The notes beneath the pieces are model-generated. The model was not told where the DNA came from. It made no database searches and worked only from the letters and a program-made list of their open reading frames with translations. A program made the position numbers and the translations under genes. Of a DNA stretch of 5,100 bases, positions 1 to 5,100 are shown in pieces; the first letter of the stretch is position 1; each line of letters begins with the position of its first letter. The DNA is from Pseudomonadota bacterium (lineage in GTDB: Bacteria > Pseudomonadota > Alphaproteobacteria > Sphingomonadales > Sphingomonadaceae), in contig JAFAEZ010000129.1 of NCBI GenBank assembly GCA_023423775.1, positions 1-5,100 of the forward strand, given 5' to 3'.

Positions 1-99
1 GCTCACGACCGCGCCAGCGCCGCCGGCTGCGTCCATGAAGCGGGCGAGTTCGCGGTCGGGGCGGAGGGTGTCCGGCGCAAGCCGCGCAATGGCCGTCAC
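1..99 (-). CDS. moaE: Molybdopterin synthase catalytic (large) subunit MoaE, N-terminal part
   Basis: Only the first 33 codons are in the window; the gene continues past the left edge. MoaE is the large subunit of molybdopterin synthase. It inserts two sulfurs, delivered by the MoaD thiocarboxylate, into cyclic pyranopterin monophosphate to make molybdopterin in the cytoplasm. The visible protein reads (V/M)TAIARLAPDTLRP and then ELARFMDAAGGAGAVVS. The last part fits the N-terminal MoaE pattern of an acidic helix followed by a Gly-Ala-Val-Val-Ser strand that leads into the F-x-G-x-x-R segment, which is off the edge. The chosen start is GTG at 99-97. It lies one base after the moaD stop, and a GGGGGG tract at 105-110 sits five bases upstream as ribosome binding site. 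The position directly after moaD supports the call strongly. The identification rests on a short fragment plus context. Confidence 0.8.
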   Translation of the reverse strand, partial: MTAIARLAPDTLRPDRELARFMDAAGGAGAVVS

Positions 100-100
100 G

Positions 101-358
101 TCAGCCCCCCGAGAGGATCGGGAAGAACGAAACTTCCTGGCCCGGCCGCACTATCTGGTCGTCTCGAACCACGCTGTCGTCGGCGCTGGCGCGGATCCCG
201 GGCTGGTCGAGCGCCGCAGCGAAAGCCTCGCCACGTTCCACCAGCATATGCCGCAATTCCGCGACGGTGCAGCCCTGGGCGGGAAGATCTACCCGCATGT
301 CCCGGCCAAGCCGTTCGGCAAGGGAGCCGAAGAACAAGATCTGCGTGTTCACGTCCAT
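101..358 (-). CDS. moaD: Molybdopterin synthase sulfur-carrier (small) subunit MoaD
   Basis: This is a small ubiquitin-fold sulfur carrier. Its C-terminal glycine is adenylated (by MoeB in characterised systems), converted to a thiocarboxylate, and inserted into MoaE to donate sulfur to the molybdopterin precursor. The sequence shows an N-terminal strand ILFFGSLAERLG, matching the family's opening VLFF..xREL.G, a helix near residues 31-42 (TVAELRHMLVER), and a C-terminus ending FFPILSGG with the obligatory terminal Gly-Gly. The length of 85 residues is close to the usual 80 or so. The annotated ATG at 358 has AGGAAGG abutting it with no spacer. A GTG two codons later (352-350) has AAGG six bases upstream and gives an 83-residue protein that aligns better with the family, so the true start may be 352. 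moaE follows after one base. The gene is divergent from the NO reductase gene, so its promoter must lie in the 230-bp gap. Confidence 0.93.
   Translation of the reverse strand: MDVNTQILFFGSLAERLGRDMRVDLPAQGCTVAELRHMLVERGEAFAAALDQPGIRASADDSVVRDDQIVRPGQEVSFFPILSGG
105..110 (-). promoter_or_regulatory. Ribosome binding site of moaE inside the end of moaD
   Basis: On the minus strand six consecutive G residues end five bases before the moaE GTG. They overlap the two C-terminal glycine codons (GGG GGC) of moaD, so the segment encoding the functional Gly-Gly tail also serves as the likely Shine-Dalgarno sequence of the next gene. With a one-base gap between the genes, translational coupling of moaD and moaE is likely (inference). 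Confidence 0.5.
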
Positions 359-391
359 CCTTCCTGTCGGCCGATGGGCGTAGCCCTAGGT

Positions 392-405
392 GCGATCCGC
401 ATCAA
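392..405. promoter_or_regulatory. Possible FNR/NnrR-type regulator site, element 1
   Basis: The 14-mer GCGATCCGCATCAA matches the FNR-family consensus TTGAT-N4-ATCAA at 8 of 10 defined bases; only the first two T residues differ. FNR/CRP-family regulators (FnrL, Dnr, NnrR) commonly control NO reductase and nnr genes. The site is about 190 bases from the NO reductase start, so direct activation would need a long leader. It is only about 40-45 bases from the moaD start. Assignment is from a consensus match alone. Confidence 0.3.
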
Positions 406-453
406 CCCTGCCGCTCAAGCGGACAAGACACGGAGCCGACCGTCTGAGCCACA

Positions 454-467
454 GTGCGATGGATCAA
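454..467. promoter_or_regulatory. Possible FNR/NnrR-type regulator site, element 2
   Basis: GTGCGATGGATCAA has a left half close to the NnrR-type half site TTGCG (4 of 5) and a right half identical to the FNR half site ATCAA, separated by four bases. Its centre at about 460.5 is 28-33 bases upstream of the weak -10-like TTCTAC at 488-493. This matches the spacing of an FNR-dependent promoter with the activator centred near -41.5 and transcription starting near 502, on the strand of the NO reductase gene. The two halves fit different consensus forms, so the call is tentative. Confidence 0.28.
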
Positions 468-576
468 TGCGGCTCCCGCCTCCGGGATTCTACGTGGGGA
501 AAAGACCCGAATGTCGCGGCGCCAGCTGTCGGCTTATCCAATCACCGGTTTCAACGACCAGGCATCTGCTTCCCGA

Positions 577-582
577 GGGGGG
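577..582 (+). promoter_or_regulatory. Ribosome binding site deciding the NO reductase start
   Basis: A GAGGGGGG string, with the G tract at 577-582, ends six bases before ATG 589. The in-frame upstream ATG codons at 454 and 511 have no comparable purine tract and would add 45 or 26 residues with no resemblance to the family's N-terminus. This site therefore fixes the start at 589. Confidence 0.75.
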
Positions 583-588
583 AATGAA

Positions 589-2862
589 ATGACCGATACA
601 AGAAAACTCTGGATCTGGCTGGGGGTGATATTCGTCCTCTCGTTCACGGTCCTCGGCCTCATCGGCCGCGAAATTTACGTCAAGGCTCCGCCCGTGCCCG
701 AGCAAGTGGTCACGCAAAGCGGCAAGATTCTCTACACCAAGGGCGACATCCAGACGGGCCGGGAGGCCTGGCAGACCCTTGGCGGCATGCAGCTCGGCTC
801 GGTCTGGGGCCATGGCGGCTACGTTGCTCCGGACTGGGGCGCCGACTGGCTGCATCGCGAGGCCGTCACCCTGCTCGATATCTGGGCGCGCCAGGTCGGC
901 GCCAGGGATTTCGCGTCGCTCGATGCCGAGGAGCAGGCGGGCCTCAGGGAGCGGCTGAAGCGCGAGCTTCGCACCAACAGCTTCGATCCGGAAACGCAGA
1001 CCATCACGGTCTCGGACTCCCGTGCGCAGGCGATGGCAGAAGTTGGTGAACACTATGCCAAATTGTTCAGCAGCGACCCGGGGCTTCGGGAGCTACGCGA
1101 CCAATATGCGATTCCCGAAAAGTCGCTGAAGGATCCGGCGCAGCGCGCGCAGGTTGGCGCCTTCTTCTTCTGGACGGCGTGGACCAGCGTCACGCAGCGC
1201 CCGGGCGAGGCGATCAGCTACACCAACAACTGGCCGCACGAGCCGCTGGTCGGCAACACGCCGTCCGCCGCGCTCGGCATGTGGTCGATCGCGAGCGTGC
1301 TGTTCCTCATCGCCGGCATCGGCTGGCTGCTCTGGTATCAGGCGCGGCGCGGCGAGGACGAGCATGTCGAGGCGCCGGCGTCAGATCCGTTCCGGATGAT
1401 GAAGCCGACCCCGTCGATGAAAGCCACGACCAAATATTTCGTCACGGTCGTCGCCCTGTTCCTCGGCCAGATCCTGTTTGGCGCAATCACCGCCCATTAT
1501 GCCGTCGAGGGCCAGCAATTCTACGGCTACAACATCTCCGAGCTCATTCCCTATGCGCTGACGCGCACCTGGCACACGCAGCTCGCCATCTTCTGGATCG
1601 CGGTCGCCTGGCTCGCGACCGGGCTCTACGTGGCGCCGATGCTCTCCAACCATGAGCCCAAATATCAGCGGCTCGGCGTCAACGTCCTGTTTGGCGCATT
1701 GATCGTCGTCGTCGTCGGCTCATTCGCCGGCGAATGGTTCGCGATCCAGCAGAAGCTCGGTTATGCCGAGAACTTCTGGTTCGGCCATATGGGCTACGAG
1801 TTCGTCGACATGGGCCGCTTCTGGGCGATCGCCCTGTTCGCAGGCCTGATGATCTGGCTGGTTCTGATGGGGCGGGCGCTGTGGCCCGCGCTGAAGACGA
1901 AGAGCGAGACGCGCGGCCTGATCGGCATGGTCTTCGTGTCGGCGGTGGCCATCGGCCTGTTCTTCGGCGCAGCGCTCACCTGGGGTCGGCACAGCCCTCT
2001 CTCGATGATCGAATATTTCCGCTGGTGGGTGGTCCATCTCTGGGTCGAGGGCTTCTTTGAAGTGTTCGCAACGGCGGTGATCGCGCTCATCTTCGCGGGG
2101 CTGGGCCTGGTGCGCGCCCGGGCGGCGAATACAGCGGTCGTCTTCTCGACAGCGGTATTCCTCACCGGCGGCATCCTCGGCACGCTTCACCACCTCTATT
2201 TCTCGGGCACGACGACCCCGATCATCGCATGGGGCGCCATGTTCTCGGCGCTCGAAGTGGTGCCGCTGTCGCTGCTCGGCGTAGAGGCGTTCCACAATTA
2301 CCGGATGACAAAGGCGGCGCCTTGGGTCGAGACCTACAAATGGCCGATCCTGTTCTTCGTCTCGGTCGCCTTCTGGAACCTGGTCGGAGCGGGCGTTCTC
2401 GGCTTTGCGATCAATCCGCCGATCTCGCTCTACTACATCCAGGGCCTGAACATGACTCCCGCCCACGGCCACGCGGCCTTGTTCGGGGTCTACGGGATGC
2501 TCGGCATCGGGCTGATGCTGTTCTGCCTGCGCACGGTGTTCCGCAGCGGCGCGTGGTCGGACGCCTTGCTGAAGCCGACCTTCTGGGCGCTGAACGGGGG
2601 CCTCGCGATGATGGTCTTCCTGAGCCTCGTCCCGGCGGGGATCTACCAGGCCTATCAGAGTGTCACGCACAGCTTCTGGTACGCGCGGTCGCCCGAGATC
2701 ATCCACGGCACGGTCATGGAGACCCTGGTGTGGATGCGGGTGCCCGGAGACATCGTGTTCAGCATCGGCGGCGTCACGCTAGCGCTGTTCATCCTGAAAC
2801 TGCTCATCGGGTGGGGCAGGCGGGAGGCCGAGGCCAATCCGCTGCTCGTGCCTGCCGAGTAG
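589..2862 (+). CDS. norB: Quinol-dependent nitric oxide reductase (qNor), single subunit
   Basis: This enzyme reduces two NO to N2O in the cytoplasmic membrane with electrons taken directly from quinol. The 757 residues match usual qNor length. TM1 (about 8-26) is followed by a NorC-like periplasmic domain (about 27-220) without a CXXCH heme-c motif. The NorB-like heme-copper-oxidase core follows, starting with a helix at about 227-247. Low-spin heme b ligands are H329 and H628, and the heme b3 ligand is H626. FeB ligands are H483, H534, H535 and E487, with E491 and E556 also conserved. The H483-to-H534 spacing (51) and the H626/H628 pair equal those of cytochrome-c-type NorB as I remember it. 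H303, E307, F311 and D721 correspond, at a constant offset of 25, to the quinol-site residues H328/E332/F336/D746 that I recall for Geobacillus stearothermophilus qNor. No norC, norQ or norD is visible, as expected for qNor. The gene is often also called norZ. It appears intact. Confidence 0.97.
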   Translation: MTDTRKLWIWLGVIFVLSFTVLGLIGREIYVKAPPVPEQVVTQSGKILYTKGDIQTGREAWQTLGGMQLGSVWGHGGYVAPDWGADWLHREAVTLLDIWARQVGARDFASLDAEEQAGLRERLKRELRTNSFDPETQTITVSDSRAQAMAEVGEHYAKLFSSDPGLRELRDQYAIPEKSLKDPAQRAQVGAFFFWTAWTSVTQRPGEAISYTNNWPHEPLVGNTPSAALGMWSIASVLFLIAGIGWLLWYQARRGEDEHVEAPASDPFRMMKPTPSMKATTKYFVTVVALFLGQILFGAITAHYAVEGQQFYGYNISELIPYALTRTWHTQLAIFWIAVAWLATGLYVAPMLSNHEPKYQRLGVNVLFGALIVVVVGSFAGEWFAIQQKLGYAENFWFGHMGYEFVDMGRFWAIALFAGLMIWLVLMGRALWPALKTKSETRGLIGMVFVSAVAIGLFFGAALTWGRHSPLSMIEYFRWWVVHLWVEGFFEVFATAVIALIFAGLGLVRARAANTAVVFSTAVFLTGGILGTLHHLYFSGTTTPIIAWGAMFSALEVVPLSLLGVEAFHNYRMTKAAPWVETYKWPILFFVSVAFWNLVGAGVLGFAINPPISLYYIQGLNMTPAHGHAALFGVYGMLGIGLMLFCLRTVFRSGAWSDALLKPTFWALNGGLAMMVFLSLVPAGIYQAYQSVTHSFWYARSPEIIHGTVMETLVWMRVPGDIVFSIGGVTLALFILKLLIGWGRREAEANPLLVPAE

Positions 2863-2870
2863 CGGGGGAG

Positions 2871-2910
2871 GACCGTCCGGTCTCCGTGATGCAGCGGAGG
2901 CCGGACGGTT
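2871..2910 (+). terminator. Strong hairpin after the NO reductase gene, likely terminator or mRNA stabiliser
   Basis: ACCGTCCGGTCTCCG at 2872-2886 pairs with 2895-2909 over 15 positions with one T:G wobble (2881:2900) and no gaps, around the 8-base loop TGATGCAG. A G:T pair at 2871:2910 can extend it. It begins nine bases after the norB stop. The following CGCCTTC has few T residues, so it is not a classic intrinsic terminator. It could end norB transcripts, attenuate read-through into nnrS, or protect the norB mRNA 3' end. Confidence 0.65.
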
Positions 2911-2995
2911 CGCCTTCAAGTACCTGTGTCCTGGCGGCAAAGACCCCACGTGAGCGGGTCGTATCTCGCAACATATCGTCAGAAGGATCGCGATC

Positions 2996-4198
2996 GTGAC
3001 CTCCATCGAAATCGAGCGGCGTGTCCGGCCATCCGCCTCGCCGATCATCTTCCAGGGCGGCTTCCGGCTTCTCTTCCTCGGCGGCGCGCTCTGGGCGCTG
3101 GTCGTGGTGGCGTTGTGGGTGGCGGCGCTCAGCGGGGCGATCGTCCTGCCTACCGTGATGGACCCGCTCGCCTGGCACCAGCACGAAATGCTGTTCGGCT
3201 ATCTGAGCGCGGTCATTGCCGGCTTCCTCACGGCCGCTATCCCGAACTGGACCGGCCGGCCGCCGGCCGCCGGATTGCCCGTGGCGGCTTTCGTCGGGGC
3301 CTGGCTTGCTGCGCGGCTCGCCATATTATTTTCGGTCGCCATCCCGCCGATCGTCGGCGCGGCGCTCGATGTCGGCTTCCTGATGCTGCTGCTCGCTTAT
3401 GCAACGCGCGAGGTCTTTGCCGCCGGGAACCGCAACAAACCGATACTCGTCGTCATCTTTCTCTTCGCACTGGCGAGCGGGCTCGACCATGCCGACGCCA
3501 TGGGAGCCCCCGTGGCCGACGGCATCGGCATGCGCGCCGGCTTCGCGCTGGTGCTGGTGCTGATCGCCATCATCGGCGGGCGGATCATCCCGGCCTTCAC
3601 GCGCAACTGGCTCAACCGGCAGGGCCTTACCGAACGGCTGCCGGCGCAGATGAACGCTTTCGACAAGATCGCGATCGCAATCCTGTGCCTCGCGCTCGCT
3701 TCGTGGACGGCGATGCCGGCCGCGCAACCCACTGCCCTGCTGCTGATCGCCGCCGGCGTGCTGCATGTCGTCCGTCTGGCGCGCTGGGCCGGGCTCAGCG
3801 CCGTGCCCGATCCGCTCGTCTTCATCCTCCATATGTCCTACGCTTGGCTGCCCGTCGGTCTTGCCTTGCTCGGCGCCAGCATCGTCTCGCCGGACATACC
3901 CGTATCGGGCGCGATGCACGCGCTGGCGGCCGGCGCAATGGCGTCGATGACATTGGCCGTTATGACCCGCGCCACGCGCGGCCACACCGGACGGCCGCTC
4001 GAGGCGGATCGCGCCACGATCCTCATCTATGTCCTCGTCACGCTCGGTGCGATGCTGCGCGTCGCGGCGCCGTTGCTGCCGATCGACTACATGCTGAGCA
4101 TCCGCCTTGCGGGCGGCCTGTGGGGTGCGGCGTTCCTGCTTTTCGCCCTGGTCTACGGTCCGATGCTGCTCGGCCCGCGCGCAGACGGGAAGGCCTAG
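2996..4198 (+). CDS. nnrS: NnrS family heme-containing membrane protein
   Basis: NnrS is a polytopic inner-membrane heme protein found with denitrification and NO-response genes. In studied bacteria it helps cells tolerate NO, but its exact reaction is not settled. The 400-residue length is normal and the protein is almost entirely hydrophobic helices, about 12 by family expectation. Family landmarks in order are FQGGFRLLFLGG (19-30), WHQHEMLFGY with H61 and H63 (60-69), followed by AGFLTAAIPNWTGRPP, GGRIIPAFTRNW from G194, HMSYAWLPVG from H279, H308 in HALAAGAMASMTLAVMTRATRG, and H330 in GHTGRP. These histidines are candidate heme or metal ligands. The start is GTG 2996, with AGAAGGA at 2981-2987 eight bases upstream. 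It lies 133 bases after norB on the same strand with the hairpin between, so it may be co-transcribed by read-through or have its own promoter. I saw no clear promoter in 2911-2980. Its stop overlaps the stop of convergent nnrU. Confidence 0.95.
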   Translation: MTSIEIERRVRPSASPIIFQGGFRLLFLGGALWALVVVALWVAALSGAIVLPTVMDPLAWHQHEMLFGYLSAVIAGFLTAAIPNWTGRPPAAGLPVAAFVGAWLAARLAILFSVAIPPIVGAALDVGFLMLLLAYATREVFAAGNRNKPILVVIFLFALASGLDHADAMGAPVADGIGMRAGFALVLVLIAIIGGRIIPAFTRNWLNRQGLTERLPAQMNAFDKIAIAILCLALASWTAMPAAQPTALLLIAAGVLHVVRLARWAGLSAVPDPLVFILHMSYAWLPVGLALLGASIVSPDIPVSGAMHALAAGAMASMTLAVMTRATRGHTGRPLEADRATILIYVLVTLGAMLRVAAPLLPIDYMLSIRLAGGLWGAAFLLFALVYGPMLLGPRADGKA

Positions 4199-4878
4199 GC
4201 GAACGCCGCCCGCGGGTCGGGGCCGAAGAGCATCGGGTGAAGGTGCAGAAGGGCCATGTAGAGCAAGAGTCCGAGGGCGACGGCAGCGACCAGTCCGCGC
4301 CAGTCCCAAGGCAGGCGCCGCCCCGCCGCCGGCGCGAACGGGAGCGCCGACGTGCGGCGGGCGAGCGTCTCCCATTCCGCGCCCATCTGGCGCTTCTTGC
4401 GGCGATCGATCATCGCCATGCCGGCCAGAGCGAACAGGCCGAAGCCGCCGAACATGATGAACGAGACGAGATCGCCGTTAGGGAAGACATGGGCGAAAGC
4501 CCAGAGCGCGAAGGCCCACAGGACCGGGTGACGGGTGACCGTGACGATGCCGGCCCGCCCGGGATCGAACGGGCGGCGGCTGAAGCTGATCGACAGGGGA
4601 TTGGGCGTGACCGCGCCGCCGGCGAAGAGGATTAAGGCCGGCAGCATAACGGCGATGGGAACCCAATATTGACCGATCGTGAGATCCCAGAGCGGCACGT
4701 AGGGCGCCCGTGTGGCGGCGCTGATCAGCCAGGCGAGCAGCACGAGCGACAGGATCGAATAAAGCAGCTGATATGTCCGTTCGCCCAACGCCCTCGCCAG
4801 TCGTTGTCGGAGGGCAGGGCGGGACGGAACGACGTGGCTGACGAGGAACAGCGCGAGCGCTGCGAAGAATTCCATCAT
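4195..4878 (-). CDS. nnrU: NnrU family membrane protein
   Basis: NnrU proteins are small integral membrane proteins found in denitrification loci next to nor and nnrS. Their biochemical role is unknown. The C-terminal half resembles the isoprenylcysteine methyltransferase-like membrane fold (family-level inference). The 227 residues contain about five or six hydrophobic segments: near 3-17, 38-54, 72-90, 119-132, 137-155 and close to the C-terminus (about 200-215). Landmarks are S14-H15 near the N-terminus, then R-x-x-L....G-E-R-x-Y, then TRHP (R116-H117-P118), then LWAFAH with H130 and NGD at 134-136, which is the typical NnrU signature. Two ATG codons in tandem begin the frame. The second (4875-4873) has the better six-base spacing from the G-tract ribosome binding site, so the protein may be 226 residues. 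It follows hemA by 16 bases on the same strand, which suggests one operon, and it converges on nnrS. Confidence 0.93.
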   Translation of the reverse strand: MMEFFAALALFLVSHVVPSRPALRQRLARALGERTYQLLYSILSLVLLAWLISAATRAPYVPLWDLTIGQYWVPIAVMLPALILFAGGAVTPNPLSISFSRRPFDPGRAGIVTVTRHPVLWAFALWAFAHVFPNGDLVSFIMFGGFGLFALAGMAMIDRRKKRQMGAEWETLARRTSALPFAPAAGRRLPWDWRGLVAAVALGLLLYMALLHLHPMLFGPDPRAAFA

Positions 4879-4881
4879 TCG

Positions 4882-4889
4882 CCCCCCCC
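4882..4889 (-). promoter_or_regulatory. G8-tract ribosome binding site of nnrU
   Basis: On the minus strand AGGGGGGGGCGA precedes the tandem ATG codons of nnrU. The eight-G run ends three bases before the first ATG and six before the second. It is the only purine-rich block in the 16-base gap after hemA, so it must act as Shine-Dalgarno sequence if nnrU is initiated independently. Runs of this length can slip in replication and change the spacing. Confidence 0.55.
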
Positions 4890-4894
4890 TAACG

Positions 4895-5100
4895 TCAGGC
4901 CGCGAGCTTCAGTTCATCCCCGCGGAGGATCTCGACCAGTGCGTTCGTGAGGTCGCGCATCATCTGTTCGGTGTGGGCGGGGCCCGGCGTGAAGCGCAGC
5001 CGCTCGGTGCCGCGCGGCACGGTCGGGAAATTGATCGGCTGCACGTAGACGCCATATTCGGCGAGCAGGATGTCGCTGACCCTTTTGGCCTTGACCGGGT
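4895..5100 (-). CDS. hemA: 5-aminolevulinate synthase (ALAS), C-terminal part
   Basis: ALAS condenses glycine and succinyl-CoA to 5-aminolevulinate with pyridoxal phosphate, the first step of heme synthesis by the C4 (Shemin) route in the cytoplasm. Only the last 67 codons and the TGA stop are visible; the gene enters from the right edge. The fragment contains VSDILLAEYGVYVQ, then QPINFPTVPRGTERLR and FTPGPAH, then an amphipathic helix (MMRDLTNALVEIL) and the end LKLAA. The PTVPRGTERLR-F-TP segment is diagnostic for ALAS within the alpha-oxoamine synthase family: KBL and BioF relatives carry different residues there, so confusion with those is unlikely. nnrU follows after 16 bases with no terminator between, so the two genes are probably co-transcribed. 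Whether this is the housekeeping copy or a second, denitrification-linked copy cannot be seen here. Confidence 0.92.
   Translation of the reverse strand, partial: PVKAKRVSDILLAEYGVYVQPINFPTVPRGTERLRFTPGPAHTEQMMRDLTNALVEILRGDELKLAA

Larger units (their letters stand above)
359..588. promoter_or_regulatory. Divergent promoter region between moaD and the NO reductase gene
   Basis: These 230 bases separate two genes that point away from each other and must hold both promoters. I see no convincing coding sequence here. Reading frames that cross it have no ribosome binding site and a composition unlike the neighbouring proteins. It contains two similar TGCGAT...ATCAA elements (listed separately) and the ribosome binding site of the NO reductase gene at its right end. 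No clear sigma-70 -35/-10 pair stands out. The best -10-like string for the plus strand is TTCTAC at 488-493, which is a weak match. Confidence 0.6.

Noticed and set aside
390..587. Small plus-strand frame in the moaD-norB gap as a possible small protein
   Set aside because: It has no ribosome binding site, a biased composition and no recognisable features. The region is better explained as promoter DNA.
454..588. An N-terminal extension of the NO reductase from ATG 454
   Set aside because: The extra 45 residues do not resemble the qNor N-terminus, there is no ribosome binding site at 454, and a strong one sits before ATG 589.
1720..2706. A 328-codon minus-strand frame opposite norB
   Set aside because: Its composition (Arg, Asp, Glu, Gln, His, Pro rich) is that of the complement of a hydrophobic membrane gene, there is no ribosome binding site, and norB is certain.
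2986..2995. Palindrome GATCGCGATC just before the nnrS start
   Set aside because: A 10-base palindrome of this composition is expected by chance in high-GC DNA, and it overlaps the ribosome binding site spacer with no second copy to suggest an operator.
3250..3273. Self-complementary CCGGCCGGC-type run
   Set aside because: It encodes the conserved NWTGRPP region of NnrS followed by Pro-Ala codons. GC-rich codon choice explains it.
3326..4375. A 349-codon minus-strand frame opposite nnrS
   Set aside because: It has the same antisense-of-membrane-protein composition and runs across the well-supported nnrS and nnrU frames.
2926..4635. A 569-codon open frame on the plus strand crossing nnrS and the reverse of nnrU
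   Set aside because: It is very rich in Arg, Ala, Gly and Pro with no domain pattern, and it overlaps two well-recognised genes in other frames. High GC content keeps such frames free of stops.

Overview
The window is high-GC DNA packed with genes on both strands. It most likely comes from an alphaproteobacterium. The main clue is the 5-aminolevulinate synthase (C4 pathway) tail at the right edge, an enzyme that among bacteria is typical of Alphaproteobacteria. The high-GC codon use and the denitrification-type gene content agree with this. I cannot name a genus from the sequence alone.

Layout, left to right. Positions 1-358 (minus strand) hold the start of moaE, cut by the window edge, and a complete moaD. 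These are the large and small subunits of molybdopterin synthase, separated by a single base. Positions 359-588 form a divergent intergenic region with two related TGCGAT...ATCAA elements that may be sites for an FNR/NnrR-type regulator. Positions 589-2862 (plus) encode a complete single-subunit quinol-dependent nitric oxide reductase (qNor, norB/norZ) with all expected heme, FeB and quinol-site residues. A strong hairpin follows at 2871-2910. Positions 2996-4198 (plus) encode NnrS, a membrane heme protein of the NO response. NnrU (4195-4878, minus) converges on NnrS, and the two stop codons overlap in one CTAG. Sixteen bases upstream of nnrU, on the same strand, lies the end of hemA (4895 to the window edge).

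How the genes may work together: the core is an NO-reduction and NO-tolerance module (qNor, NnrS, NnrU). It is flanked by cofactor genes: molybdopterin synthase (the cofactor of nitrate reductase among others) and ALA synthase, the first step of heme synthesis (qNor needs two b-type hemes, and NnrS binds heme). This looks like a nitrogen-oxide respiration or detoxification locus with its cofactor supply close by. Each gene belongs to a known family. The less routine points are the arrangement, the repeated operator-like elements, the G-tract ribosome binding sites and the tail-to-tail stop overlap. I found no tRNA, rRNA, CRISPR array, insertion sequence or sign of a wholly new system.
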